64,000 nucleotides of DNA from Caldimonas mangrovi (GCF_023721835.1 NZ_JAMKFE010000013.1:1-64000); one strand, 5' to 3'. Counted from the stretch's first letter, positions 6,823-16,432 are shown. A program made the numbers and translations. Notes: a model not told the origin generated them from the letters alone.

Positions 6823-7827
6823 TCAGGCCGTCGCCGGCACTTCGACGGTCGCTTCCTGCGCCTTGTCGGCATGCAGGGCAGCGTTCGGTTGCGGCTTCGG
6901 CAGGCTGCACTTGCGGTGGATCAGGTCGCTGCGCGCGAACAACTCGGCCACCCAGTCGACGAACACCCGCACCTTGGCACTCAGGTGCCGGTTCGGCGGA
7001 TACACCACGTGGATGGGCACCGAGTCTGCGCACCAGTCGAGCAGCAGCGGTACCAGCGCACCGGCGCCGATGTGCATCTGCGCCATGAAGGTCGACGTGC
7101 GGATCACGCCCAGCCCGGCCAGCCCGGAAGCCAGCAGCGCGTTGGAATCGTTGACCGACAGTGCGTGGCGGCCATGCACTTCCAGGCGCTCGCCTTGTTC
7201 GTTGGTGAAGAAGAACGGGTAGATGCGCCCGGTGCGGTGCGAGAAGTGGTTGACGACGACATGGTCGTCGCCTTCCAGGTCGGTCGGGTGCAGTGGCGTG
7301 CCGTGGCGCTTCAGGTAGGCCGGCGACGCACAGATGATCGAATGGAACTCGCCGATACGCCGCGCCACCAGCGACTGGTCGGTCAGCTCGCCGGCACGCA
7401 GCACGCAGTCGATGTTCTCGCTGATCAGGTCGACGGGACGGTCGCTGACGCCCAGGTCGATCTGGATCTGCGGGTAGCGTGCGTAGAAGTCGGGCAGCGC
7501 GGGAATCAGCAGCAGCTGCGCCACCGGTGCGCCGACGTCGATGCGCAGCCGTCCCTTGGGGTTGCGCTTGGCGCGCGACATGCTGGACTCCAGCTCGTCG
7601 ATCTCGCTGAGCAGCCGCAGCGCGCGGTCGTAGTACGCGGCGCCATCGGCGGTGACGGTCACGCGGCGCGTGGTGCGGTTCAGCAGCTTGGTGTCCAGGT
7701 GCGCTTCCAGCGCCTGGATCAACCGCGTCACCGTGGGCTTGGGCAGATTCAGTGAATCCGCGGCCTTGCTGAAGGTGCCGGCCTCGACCACGCGCGCGAA
7801 GACCTGCATTGCTTGGAATCTGTCCAT
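6823..7827 (-). CDS. LysR-type transcriptional regulator
   Basis: 334 residues from ATG 7827, where the conserved helix-turn-helix begins; a longer start at 7884 adds non-conserved residues. The winged helix is at about 1-60 ('MQVFARVVEAGTFSKAADSLNLPKPTVTRLI', 'LLNRTTRRV'). The ligand-binding domain is at about 90-295, of the CrgA-like subgroup ('GRLRIDVGAPVAQLLLIPALPDFYARYPQIQIDLG'). It is divergent from the hydrolase-like gene and the RND efflux operon across about 145 bases. This is the arrangement of MexT-type regulators that control MexEF-OprN, so it is probably their regulator. The inducer is unknown. Confidence 0.9.
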   Translation of the reverse strand: MDRFQAMQVFARVVEAGTFSKAADSLNLPKPTVTRLIQALEAHLDTKLLNRTTRRVTVTADGAAYYDRALRLLSEIDELESSMSRAKRNPKGRLRIDVGAPVAQLLLIPALPDFYARYPQIQIDLGVSDRPVDLISENIDCVLRAGELTDQSLVARRIGEFHSIICASPAYLKRHGTPLHPTDLEGDDHVVVNHFSHRTGRIYPFFFTNEQGERLEVHGRHALSVNDSNALLASGLAGLGVIRTSTFMAQMHIGAGALVPLLLDWCADSVPIHVVYPPNRHLSAKVRVFVDWVAELFARSDLIHRKCSLPKPQPNAALHADKAQEATVEVPATA

Positions 7828-7972
7828 GGGCAGATTGGAACCGAAGACGAGCGCCCGATTGTTAGCCGGCTTGAAATGAAGCATGAGCGAAGCGGCTATT
7901 TATTGGCCGGGGCGCCGAACCTATCTTCGCTGCATTGCAACAACACCCGGGCGCCGCAGCGGCGGTCTGGCC

Positions 7973-8803
7973 ATGCAGTCCACTTCCTTTCCCTCCACGC
8001 CCAGCCCGGCTTGCGGCTCGCCGATGGCGATCGCCGTCGACCGCGTGAGGGCGTTGTCGGCACGCTACTACGCCTGTCCGGACGCCGGTGCGGCACACCC
8101 GCTGGTGCTGCACCTGCACGGCGGTGCGTTTGTCGCCGGCTTGCCGGCGCAGGGCGCGCCGGTGGCGCAATTGCTGTGCGACGCCGGTGCCGCGGTGTTG
8201 TCGCTCGACTACCCCGTCGCCCCGGCGCACCCGTTTCCGCGCCCGCTGGAGACGGCGTATGCGGCCCTCGTCTGGGTGCAGCAGCAGCGCAAGCGCCTGG
8301 CGTGCACCGGATCGCGGCTGTTCGTGGCCGGCGAGGAGGCCGGCGGCAACCTGGCGGCGGCGCTGGCGATGGTGGCGCGCGACCGCGGCGGGCCGGAACT
8401 GGCTGGCCAGATCCTGTTGTCGCCCATGCTCGACGTTTGCGTTGCGACCGCCTCGCAGCGGCAGGCCGGCGCCGGCCATGTCGGTTGCCCGTGGGCGGAC
8501 GGCTGGCGCAGCTACCTGGCCGAGGCCAGTGACGCGATGCACCCGTATGCCGCGCCCGCGAATGCGATGCGCCTGGCCGGGTTGCCGCCGGCCCTGCTGA
8601 TCACCGCGCGCGACGACCCGTTGCGCGATGAGACCCATGCCTATGCACAGCGCCTGCAGCAGGCCGGCGTGCCGGCCGGCGAAGCGGTGCTGTCGTTGGC
8701 CACCGAGTGGCCGTTGAGCTACCGCGACCCCTCGCAGGCGGATGCCCCGTGGGCCCGCGCGGTGCGCACGCACCTGCGGCGGTTTCTCGAAGCACACCGC
8801 TGA
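7973..8803 (+). CDS. Alpha/beta-hydrolase (HSL-like) protein with a missing catalytic serine
   Basis: 276 residues from ATG 7973. The oxyanion-hole motif 'HLHGGAFV' of the hormone-sensitive lipase family is present, as is the acid region 'LLITARDDPLRDE'. The nucleophile elbow that should read G-D-S-A-G-G is 'GEEAGGNLA': Glu replaces the catalytic Ser. No catalytic His is obvious in 'ATEWPLSYRDP' where one would be expected. It is therefore likely a pseudoenzyme, perhaps a ligand-binding protein. It sits between the divergent LysR gene and the RND adaptor gene, 50 bases before the latter, and is probably in the efflux operon. Confidence 0.8.
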   Translation: MQSTSFPSTPSPACGSPMAIAVDRVRALSARYYACPDAGAAHPLVLHLHGGAFVAGLPAQGAPVAQLLCDAGAAVLSLDYPVAPAHPFPRPLETAYAALVWVQQQRKRLACTGSRLFVAGEEAGGNLAAALAMVARDRGGPELAGQILLSPMLDVCVATASQRQAGAGHVGCPWADGWRSYLAEASDAMHPYAAPANAMRLAGLPPALLITARDDPLRDETHAYAQRLQQAGVPAGEAVLSLATEWPLSYRDPSQADAPWARAVRTHLRRFLEAHR

Positions 8804-8853
8804 CGCCCGAACGAATTTCCCTTGCCCCCGTTTCTTCAAGAGTGAGGACTCCG

Positions 8854-10083
8854 ATGAACAAGAACCTTCTCCGCACCCGCCCCGGCCTGCTCGCCGCGGC
8901 CGCTGTGATCACCGTGGCGGCCGCAGTGCCGGCCGCACTGTTCGGCGTCGGCAGCACGCAGGCCGAATCCGCGCCGGCCGACGCGCCGCCGCCGGCGATG
9001 CCCGCGGCCGTGGCCACCGTCGTGCAGAACGACGTCGTCGCCTGGGACGAATTCTCCGGCCGGCTCGAGGCGGTCGACCATGTCGAGCTGCGCCCGCGCG
9101 TGGCGGGCACCGTGCAAGCGGTGCACTTCCGCGAAGGCGGGCTGGTCAAGCGCGGCGACCTGCTGGTGACGATCGACCCCGCGCCGTATGCGGCGGAGGC
9201 CGAGCGTGCGCAGGCGCAGGTGGCTGCCGCGCAGGCCCGTGTGACGCATGCACAGAACGAGCACGCGCGGGCCGTGCGGCTGTGGGAAGAAGACGCCATT
9301 GCGCGGCGCGAACTCGACGAACGCGACAACGCGTTGCGCGAGGCGCAGGCCAACCTGCGGGCGGCCGCTGCGGCACTGCAATCGGCCCAGCTCAACCTCG
9401 GCTACACCCAGGTGCGCGCGCCGATCGATGGGCGCATCGGCAGGATCGAGGTGACGGTGGGCAACCTCGTCGCTGCAGGGCCGGGCGCGCCGGTGCTGGC
9501 GAGCATCGTGTCCGTGCATCCCATCTATGCCAGCTTCGACGCCGACGAACGCATCGTCGCCCGCGCGCTGCAGCAACTGCCCGGCGGCAGCGGTGCGCGC
9601 GCGCCGATCGAGCGCATCCCGGTGCAGATGGGCACCGGCGACGCCGGCAACGAGCTGTCGCACGAAGGCAAGCTGCAACTGATCGACAACCAGGTGAACG
9701 CCGCCAGCGGCACGGTGCGCGTGCGCGCGGTGTTCGACAACCGCGACGGCCGCCTGATGCCGGGCCAGTTCGCGCGGCTGCGCATGGGGCAGGCGACTGC
9801 CAGCGCGGCGCTGCTGATCAATGAGCGCGCCGTGGGCACCGACCAGGACAAGCGCTTCGTGATGGTCGTGGGCGCCGACAACAAGGCGGCGTACCGCGAA
9901 GTGACGCTCGGCCCCTCGGTCAACGGCCTGCGCGTGGTCACCAGCGGCCTGAAGCCGGGCGAGCGCATCGTCGTCAGCGGCCTGCACCGGGTGCGGCCCG
10001 GCACCTTGCTGGCACCGCAACCGGTGGCGATGGACGCCAAACCGGAATTGCAGGTGCAGCGCAAAGACGCCTCGCAGTCGTGA
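8854..10083 (+). CDS. RND efflux periplasmic adaptor subunit (MexE/AcrA-like)
   Basis: 409 residues; the ATG follows GAGG at good spacing. A hydrophobic N-terminal segment at about 12-37 anchors or exports it. The split lipoyl/biotinyl-like domain appears as 'ELRPRVAGTVQAVHFREGGLVKRGDLLVTIDP' and 'YTQVRAPIDGRIGRI'. A helical hairpin at about 110-175 lies between, rich in Ala/Gln/Glu. Beta-barrel and membrane-proximal domains follow, including 'GTVRVRAVFDNRDGRLMPGQFARLRM'. Adaptors of this type bridge the inner-membrane pump and the outer-membrane channel. It is first in the adaptor-pump-channel operon. Confidence 0.95.
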   Translation: MNKNLLRTRPGLLAAAAVITVAAAVPAALFGVGSTQAESAPADAPPPAMPAAVATVVQNDVVAWDEFSGRLEAVDHVELRPRVAGTVQAVHFREGGLVKRGDLLVTIDPAPYAAEAERAQAQVAAAQARVTHAQNEHARAVRLWEEDAIARRELDERDNALREAQANLRAAAAALQSAQLNLGYTQVRAPIDGRIGRIEVTVGNLVAAGPGAPVLASIVSVHPIYASFDADERIVARALQQLPGGSGARAPIERIPVQMGTGDAGNELSHEGKLQLIDNQVNAASGTVRVRAVFDNRDGRLMPGQFARLRMGQATASAALLINERAVGTDQDKRFVMVVGADNKAAYREVTLGPSVNGLRVVTSGLKPGERIVVSGLHRVRPGTLLAPQPVAMDAKPELQVQRKDASQS

Positions 10084-10104
10084 GCGAGTGATCGAAAGCT
10101 TCCC

Positions 10105-13100
10105 ATGAATCTCTCCAAGTTTTTCATCGACCGGCCGATCTTTGCCGGCGTGCTCTCGCTGCTGATGCTGATCGCCGGCCTGATCGCGCTGCGGGTGCTG
10201 CCGGTGTCCGAGTATCCCGAGGTGGTGCCGCCGTCGGTGGTGGTGCGCGCGCAATATCCCGGCGCCAACCCCAAGGTGATCGCCGAGACGGTGGCGACAC
10301 CGCTCGAGGAGTCGATCAACGGCGTCGAGGACATGCTCTACATGAGCAGCCAGGCCACCGGCGACGGCTTGCTGACGCTGACGGTCACCTTCGCGCTCGG
10401 CACCGACCCGGACAAGGCCCAGCAGCTGGTGCAGAACCGCGTCGCGCAGGCCGAGCCGCGCCTGCCCGAAGAGGTGCGCCGGCTCGGCATCACGACCGTC
10501 AAGAGCTCGCCCGACCTGACCATGGTGGTGCACCTGATCTCGCCGAACGAGCGCTACGACGTGACCTACCTGCGCAACTACGCGCTGCTCAACATCAAGG
10601 ACCGGCTGGCGCGCATCCAGGGCGTCGGCTCGGTGCAGATGTGGGGCTCGGGCGATTACTCGATGCGCGTGTGGCTCGACCCGCAGAAGGTGGCAGAACA
10701 CGGCCTGTCGGCCACTGACGTGGTGCAGGCGATCCGCGAGCAGAACGTGCAGGCCGCCGCCGGCGTGATCGGTGCTTCGCCCGGCCTGCCCGGCGTCGAC
10801 CTGCAGCTGTCGGTCAATGCGCAGGGCCGCTTGCAGACCGAAGAAGAGTTCGGCGACATCATCGTCAAGTCGACGCCCGGCGGTGCCGTCACGCGGCTGC
10901 GCGATCTGGGGCGGCTCGAGCTGGGCTCGTCCGACTACGCCCTGCGTGCCACGCTGGACAACAAGCCGGCGGTCGGCATCGGCGTGTTCCAGGCGCCGGG
11001 GTCGAACGCGATCCAGATCTCCGACGACGTCCGCCGCACGATGGACGAACTCAAGCGCAACATGCCTGAAGGCGTGGACTTCCGCATCGCCTACGACCCG
11101 ACGCAGTTCGTGCGGGCGTCCATCAAGGCCGTGGTGCACACGCTGCTCGAGGCCGTGGCGCTGGTGGTGCTGGTGGTGATCCTGTTCCTGCAGACCTGGC
11201 GTGCCTCGATCATTCCGCTGCTCGCGGTGCCGGTCTCGGTCATCGGCACCTTCGCGGTCATGCATGCGTTCGGCTTCTCGATCAACGCATTGAGCCTGTT
11301 CGGGCTGGTGCTGGCGGTCGGCATCGTGGTGGACGACGCCATCGTGGTGGTCGAAAACGTCGAGCGCAACATCGAGGCCGGGCTGCGCCCTCGAGAGGCG
11401 ACGTACCGCGCGATGCGCGAGGTGGCCGGGCCGATCATCGCGATCGCACTGGTGCTGGTGGCGGTGTTCGTGCCGCTGGCCTTCATCACCGGCCTGTCGG
11501 GCCAGTTCTACCGGCAGTTCGCGTTGACCATCGCGATCTCGACGGTGATCTCGGCCGTCAACTCCCTGACGCTGTCGCCGGCCCTCGCGGCGCTGCTGCT
11601 CAAGCCGCACGACGCGCCCAAGGATGCGCTGACGCGCGCCATGGACCGCCTGCTGGGGCCTGTGTTCCGCGGTTTCAACCGGCTGTTCCACCGCGGCTCG
11701 GCCGGCTACGGCGGCGGCGTGCAGCGGGTGCTGTCGCGCAAGTCGCTGATGCTGGCGGCCTACCTGGTGCTGGTGGCGCTGACGGCGGTGCTGTTCCGCA
11801 CCGTGCCGTCCGGCTTCGTGCCGGCGCAGGACAAGCAGTACCTGATCGGCTTCGCGCAGCTGCCCGACGGGGCCACGCTCGACCGCACCGACCAGGTGAT
11901 CAGCCGCATGAGCGAGGTGGCGATGAAGACGCCGGGGGTCGAGGCGACGCTCGGGTTCCCGGGGCTGTCGATCAACGGCTTCACCAACAGCTCGAGCTCC
12001 GGCATCGTGTTCGCGATGCTCGACTCGTTCGACAAGCGGGGTGATCCGTCGTTGAGCGCCGATGCCATCGCGCAGAAGCTCAACGAGCAGTACGCCCAGA
12101 TCGACGAGGCGTTTGTCGTGATGTTCCCGCCGCCGCCCATCCTCGGCCTCGGGCAGACGGGCGGGTTCAAGCTGCAGCTGCAGGATCGGGCTTCGCAGGG
12201 CTATGCCGCGCTCAACGAGGCGACGCAGGCCTTCATGGCCAAGGCGGCCCAGGCACCGGAGCTGACCGGGCTGTTCTCCAGCCTGCAGGTCAACGTGCCG
12301 CAGCTGTATGCCGACATCGACCGCACCAAGGCGCGCCAGCTCGGCGTGGCCGTGACCGACGTGTTCGACACGCTGCAGATCTACCTCGGCAGCCTGTACG
12401 TGAACGACTTCAACAAGTTCGGCCGGACCTATTCGGTGCGCGTGCAGGCAGACGCGGCGTACCGGGCCCGCGCCGAGGACGTCGGCCAGCTGAAGGTGCG
12501 CTCGGCCAGCGGCGAGATGGTGCCGCTGTCGGCGCTGATGAAGGTGCGTCCGAGCTTCGGCCCGGAACGTGCCATGCGCTACAACGGCTTCCTGGCGGCC
12601 GACATCAACGGCGGGCCGGCCGCCGGCTATTCGTCGGGGCAGGCTCGCGAGGCCGTCGAGCGCATTGCCGCCGAAGTGCTGCCGGCCGGCATCGGCTATG
12701 AATGGACCGAGCTCACCTACCAGGAGATCCTGGCCGGCAACTCGGCGGTGTGGGTCTACCCGCTGGCGATCCTGCTGGTCTTTCTGGTGCTGGCCGCCAT
12801 GTACGAGAGCCTGGCCTTGCCGCTGGCGATCGTGATGATCGTGCCCACCGGCCTGATGGCGGCGATGACGGGCGTCTGGCTGTCCGAGGGTGACAACAAC
12901 GTGTTCACGCAGATCGGCCTGATCGTGCTGGTGGGGCTGTCGGCGAAGAACGCGATCCTGATCGTCGAGTTCGCGCGCGAGCTGGAGTTCTCCGGCCGTA
13001 CGCCGGTGCAGGCGGCCATCGAGGCGAGCCGGCTGCGCTTGCGGCCGATCCTGATGACCTCGCTGGCGTTCGTGATGGGCGTGCTGCCGCTGGTGCTGGC

Positions 13101-13311
13101 CAGCGGCGCGGGCTCCGAGATGCGGCAGGCCATGGGCGTCGCGGTGTTCGCCGGGATGATCGGCGTGACGGCCTTCGGCATCTTCTTCACGCCGGTGTTC
13201 TACGTGCTGCTGCGCCGCATGGCGGGCAACCGGCCGCTGAAGCGGCACGGCGAGGTGCCGCATCTCGAAGAGGCGTTTGCCGGCACCGACGACGTGGTGC
13301 CCGCGAAATGA
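10105..13311 (+). CDS. RND multidrug efflux transporter, MexF-like inner-membrane pump
   Basis: 1068 residues, full length for the HAE1 family. It begins 'MNLSKFFIDRPIFAGVLSLLMLIAGL' (TM1) and shows the internal duplication with two large periplasmic loops. Proton-relay Asp pair in TM4: 'VGIVVDDAIVVVENVERN'. TM10 Lys region: 'VLVGLSAKNAILIVEFA'. 'DYSMRVWLDPQKVAEHGLSATDVVQAIREQNVQAAAG' is typical of the porter domain. The family exports amphiphilic drugs such as chloramphenicol or quinolones using the proton gradient. It lies 21 bases after the adaptor gene. Its stop codon overlaps an ATG of the outer-membrane gene frame. Confidence 0.97.
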   Translation: MNLSKFFIDRPIFAGVLSLLMLIAGLIALRVLPVSEYPEVVPPSVVVRAQYPGANPKVIAETVATPLEESINGVEDMLYMSSQATGDGLLTLTVTFALGTDPDKAQQLVQNRVAQAEPRLPEEVRRLGITTVKSSPDLTMVVHLISPNERYDVTYLRNYALLNIKDRLARIQGVGSVQMWGSGDYSMRVWLDPQKVAEHGLSATDVVQAIREQNVQAAAGVIGASPGLPGVDLQLSVNAQGRLQTEEEFGDIIVKSTPGGAVTRLRDLGRLELGSSDYALRATLDNKPAVGIGVFQAPGSNAIQISDDVRRTMDELKRNMPEGVDFRIAYDPTQFVRASIKAVVHTLLEAVALVVLVVILFLQTWRASIIPLLAVPVSVIGTFAVMHAFGFSINALSLFGLVLAVGIVVDDAIVVVENVERNIEAGLRPREATYRAMREVAGPIIAIALVLVAVFVPLAFITGLSGQFYRQFALTIAISTVISAVNSLTLSPALAALLLKPHDAPKDALTRAMDRLLGPVFRGFNRLFHRGSAGYGGGVQRVLSRKSLMLAAYLVLVALTAVLFRTVPSGFVPAQDKQYLIGFAQLPDGATLDRTDQVISRMSEVAMKTPGVEATLGFPGLSINGFTNSSSSGIVFAMLDSFDKRGDPSLSADAIAQKLNEQYAQIDEAFVVMFPPPPILGLGQTGGFKLQLQDRASQGYAALNEATQAFMAKAAQAPELTGLFSSLQVNVPQLYADIDRTKARQLGVAVTDVFDTLQIYLGSLYVNDFNKFGRTYSVRVQADAAYRARAEDVGQLKVRSASGEMVPLSALMKVRPSFGPERAMRYNGFLAADINGGPAAGYSSGQAREAVERIAAEVLPAGIGYEWTELTYQEILAGNSAVWVYPLAILLVFLVLAAMYESLALPLAIVMIVPTGLMAAMTGVWLSEGDNNVFTQIGLIVLVGLSAKNAILIVEFARELEFSGRTPVQAAIEASRLRLRPILMTSLAFVMGVLPLVLASGAGSEMRQAMGVAVFAGMIGVTAFGIFFTPVFYVLLRRMAGNRPLKRHGEVPHLEEAFAGTDDVVPAK

Positions 13312-13331
13312 GTGCGACCAGGAGCTTCCCG

Positions 13332-14744
13332 ATGACAAGCAAGACATTTCCCCGGCTGGCGCCTTTGATGTTCGCGCTGGTGATGGCCGGTTGCACGACG
13401 CTGCCGGTGCCGGATCCTGGCGACCTGCCGGTCACGCCGCAGGCGTTCAAGGAGGCGGGCCACCGCTGGACCACTGCAACACCGGCCGAGGCGCAAGCGC
13501 GCGGCGAGTGGTGGAAGGCGTTCGCCGACCCGGTGCTCGACGGGCTGGTCGAGCGCGCGCAGCTGCGCAATGCCGAGATCCACATCGCTGCCGCGCGCCT
13601 GCGGCAGGCGCAGGCGCTGGTGCGCGACGCCGAAGCCGACCGCTTGCCGCAGCTGGGCCTGGGCGCCGGCGCGGTGCGCGAAGCCGAGCCGGGCGCACGC
13701 GGCCGCGCCGGCACGCTCGTGAGCCTGGGGGCCAACCTGCGCTATGAGGCCGATCTGTTCGGCCGCCTGGCGCGCGCGCGCGATGCCGCAGCGTTGGACG
13801 CCGACGCTCGCGCGGCGCTGCTGCAAAGCACCCGGTTGCTGGTGCAGACGCAGGTGGCGCAGCTCTACCTCGCACTGCGTGCGACCGAGGCCGAGCAGGA
13901 CATCGTGCGCGAGACGGTGCAGGCCTATCGGCGCACGCTCGACCTGAGCGAGCGTCGCCAGCGCGCAGGCGACGTGGCCGAGCTGGAGGTCGCACGCGTG
14001 CGCACCGAGCTGGCGTCGACCGAGTCCGAGGAGATCGCGCTCGAGCGACGGCGCACGGCACTGGAGCACGCGCTGTCGGTGCTGGTCGGCGAAGCGGCGT
14101 CCAGTTTCACGCTGGCACGCGGGACGCTGCCGGCCGCCTTGCCGGTGGTGCCGCCCGGTGTGCCGGCGACCGTGCTGGCGCGCCGCCCTGACGTGTCGGC
14201 CGCGATGGCACAACTGCAGGCGGCACAGGCTCGCGTCGGCGTCGCGCAGGCGGCGTGGTTCCCCAGCGTCGAGCTCACCGCCTCCGGCGGTGTCGCGTCG
14301 CCGGAGCTGTCCGACCTGTTCAAGTGGTCAGCCCGCGCCTGGGGCGTTGGCGCGCTGTTGTCGCTGCCGCTGTTCGACGGCGGCCGGCGCGAGGCGGGCG
14401 TGCAGTCGGCGCAGGCCGAGTTCGACGCGGCGGTGGCCGGCTATCGCGAGCAGGTGCTGGTGGCGTTCAAGGACGTGGAGGACGAACTGGCGGCGCTGCG
14501 CCTGCTGGCCGACCAGGCGCAGGCCCAATCGCGCGCGGTGAGTTCGGCGGCCCGGGCGACGACCTTGTCCGAGTCGCGCTACCGCAACGGGTTCGTGAGC
14601 CAGCTGGAGCTGCTCGATGCGCAGCGCAGCGAACTGCGCAACCGGCGGCAGGAAGTGCAGGTGCGCGGTGCACAGTACGAGTCGACGGTGGGTTTGATCC
14701 GCGCCCTGGGCGGCGGGTGGACGAGCAGCGGCACCGGGGGGTGA
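13332..14744 (+). CDS. RND efflux outer-membrane lipoprotein channel (NodT/OprN family)
   Basis: 470 residues from ATG 13332, chosen because AGGAG lies seven bases upstream; ATG 13308, overlapping the pump stop, is the alternative. The lipoprotein signal ends in the lipobox 'VMAGC', so mature protein begins at Cys. It has the duplicated TolC-like fold: two repeats each with long helices ('AARLRQAQALVRDAEADRLPQLGLGAG', 'QLQAAQARVGVAQAAWFPSVELTASGG') and the beta-strand motif 'LRYEADLFGRLARARDAA'. It completes the tripartite pump. It ends convergent with the GNAT gene, 20 bases apart. Confidence 0.95.
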   Translation: MTSKTFPRLAPLMFALVMAGCTTLPVPDPGDLPVTPQAFKEAGHRWTTATPAEAQARGEWWKAFADPVLDGLVERAQLRNAEIHIAAARLRQAQALVRDAEADRLPQLGLGAGAVREAEPGARGRAGTLVSLGANLRYEADLFGRLARARDAAALDADARAALLQSTRLLVQTQVAQLYLALRATEAEQDIVRETVQAYRRTLDLSERRQRAGDVAELEVARVRTELASTESEEIALERRRTALEHALSVLVGEAASSFTLARGTLPAALPVVPPGVPATVLARRPDVSAAMAQLQAAQARVGVAQAAWFPSVELTASGGVASPELSDLFKWSARAWGVGALLSLPLFDGGRREAGVQSAQAEFDAAVAGYREQVLVAFKDVEDELAALRLLADQAQAQSRAVSSAARATTLSESRYRNGFVSQLELLDAQRSELRNRRQEVQVRGAQYESTVGLIRALGGGWTSSGTGG

Positions 14745-14764
14745 GGGTGCGTGAGCCTGGCGCT

Positions 14765-15520
14765 TCAGCCCGAGGCCTTGGCGACGCGCTTGTCGCGCGG
14801 GACGGTCCCGGCGGGAAGGGCCAGGCGCGGAGCCAGTGACGCCAGCGTGCGCAATGCGGCGTCAGGCACCGCCAGCAGGAACGGCCGCAACCAGGCACGT
14901 GGCACCGTTGCGCGAAGAATCGCACCGTAGTTGCACGACGCTTCGTGCGGGAAGTAGTTGTCCCGCACGGCGACGAGCTGGCGGAACCCCTTGTGGTAGT
15001 AGTAACGTAGCTGCGGGTCGATCGGAACCCCCGACCGGGTGGCCCGGGCATAGCGTTGTACGCATGCGCCGGGGTGCTTCGCCAAGTGGCGCGCAAGGCC
15101 GGGCATCGGTGAGCCGAGATAGACGTGCCGGTATCCCCGCTTCACCGCGGCAAGAAACTGGAACGCGATGAGCTGGAGCGCCGCGCCGGGCTCCACACTC
15201 GTGAGGCTGATCCCGAAGAGACTGTCGGCCTTCTGGCTGTCGCTGCAGCCTGGGTCGACGGCTGCGTTGGCCTCCCAGTCCTTGGGCGCCGTCCAGTCGC
15301 CCTCGGCTGTCGGTTTGCAGAACAGCGAGGCCAGCAGCTCTCCAGTGCGGGCGTTGAACGCCCCGCTGCACAAGTGCGGGTGCGCGGTGATGCGGGCCTT
15401 GAATGCGTCGGCGGTGGCGGCCTGCTCGGCGGTCCACTGCTTGTGCTCGAGGTCCAGCAAGGCGGGAATGTCGCCGAGACGCAGACAGCGGGTCACGACG
15501 CGAGGCGGGCGGGGCGTCAT
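14765..15520 (-). CDS. GNAT-like acyltransferase family protein
   Basis: 251 residues from ATG 15520, preceded by GGAAGGA. The N-terminal part has a GNAT-like character ('CLRLGDIPALLDLEHKQWTAEQAATADAFKARI', then 'GELLASLFCKPT'). The C-terminal half ('LIAFQFLAAVKRGYRHVYLGSPMPGLARHLAKHPGACVQRYARA', 'LRYYYHKGFRQLVAVRDNYFPHEAS') matches a set of GNAT-like proteins with an extra substrate-binding half. Its ATG overlaps the TGA of the JmjC gene, so the two are translationally coupled and probably work on the same substrate. The acceptor is unknown. Confidence 0.65.
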   Translation of the reverse strand: MTPRPPRVVTRCLRLGDIPALLDLEHKQWTAEQAATADAFKARITAHPHLCSGAFNARTGELLASLFCKPTAEGDWTAPKDWEANAAVDPGCSDSQKADSLFGISLTSVEPGAALQLIAFQFLAAVKRGYRHVYLGSPMPGLARHLAKHPGACVQRYARATRSGVPIDPQLRYYYHKGFRQLVAVRDNYFPHEASCNYGAILRATVPRAWLRPFLLAVPDAALRTLASLAPRLALPAGTVPRDKRVAKASG

Positions 15521-16432
15521 TCGGCGGGTCCTTCCGACCGGGGCGCCGGGCCCGGGTCTGGATGGTGAGAAAGTGCGCACGGCGACGGCGCGTGCGGGTG
15601 GCAGGTGCAGTTTCTCGGCCGCACCGGGCTGAGCCGGTGCACGAGGTGACGTGCCGCGTTGTGAAGCCAGCGCGGCCCCAGCGTCCACCACGGGCAGTGG
15701 AAACCGCTGAGCAGAATGCTGGGTTGCAGGTTGACCACCTCATGCCACCAGCCTTGCGGCACATGGATCGCGTCGCCTGCGTACAGATCGACCGTCAACA
15801 GGTCGCCCTGCCGCAACGGCAGGCGGGACAGGGCCTGCACGTCGGTGGCTGCCAGCCGTGCATAGCGGTCGTACTTCGAGGACATCGCGCCGATGCGTTC
15901 CACCACGCCGGGTCTGACGAGGAAGAAGCGCTTTGCGGCGCGTATCAACGTGGCACGGTTGTCGAGGTAGTCGTAGTGCAGCCCGGTGCGCGCGCCGGTG
16001 CCCCCGAGCCAGGCGCTGCTGAAGACGGCGTGTCCCGCGGGACACAGCGCAGCGGCAGGCGCCTCCTTGCGCAGCCGCGGGGCGGTACCGAGCAGGTCGA
16101 ATTCCTTGAGGTGGGCCGGCTGAGACCCGTCTCCCCACAGCGGCTGGCCCTGCGCGAGCCGGGCGAGGCAAGCCCGCAGCGACGCCTTCACCAGGCGTGT
16201 CGCGCCGGCTTCCCGGTTGCCGAGCACCAGCGTCACCTCCTGCTCGTCGCAGGCAGCGGACAAGTGGGCGAAGCATCCATCGATGCACCGCAGGCCAGGC
16301 CGCTGCGGCGGCGCGCAGCACGACCGGCACCTCGCCGCTGGCCAGGAACGCCTGCATCGAGACACTCTCGGTCACGGAAGCGAATGCCCCGCGCGCCTGC
16401 CCGCGGCACGCCGTGCTCGTCAGATCGGTCAT
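15517..16432 (-). pseudogene. JmjC/cupin-like 2-oxoglutarate oxygenase, interrupted by a frameshift
   Basis: From ATG 16432 (GGGGAG just upstream) the frame gives 'SVSMQAFLASGEVPVVLRAAAAAWPAVHRW', the standard N-terminus of cupin-8/JmjC proteins, and then degenerates. The remainder continues in another frame from about 16275: 'EQEVTLVLGNREAG', iron ligands in 'GLHYDYLDN' (His, Asp) and 'IHVPQGWWHEVVN' (His), and 'ILLSGFH'. Removing one base near 16276 (CGATGGATGC on the minus strand) joins them into about 305 residues with all ligands. The family includes protein and small-molecule hydroxylases. It is coupled to the downstream GNAT gene. This is either a true frameshift or a sequencing error. 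Confidence 0.7.

Noticed and set aside
8836-13347. A 1503-residue open frame on the minus strand opposite the RND genes
   Set aside because: It is antisense to three well-conserved genes, is His/Arg/Gln-rich low-complexity sequence, and is the usual shadow of GC-rich codon bias.
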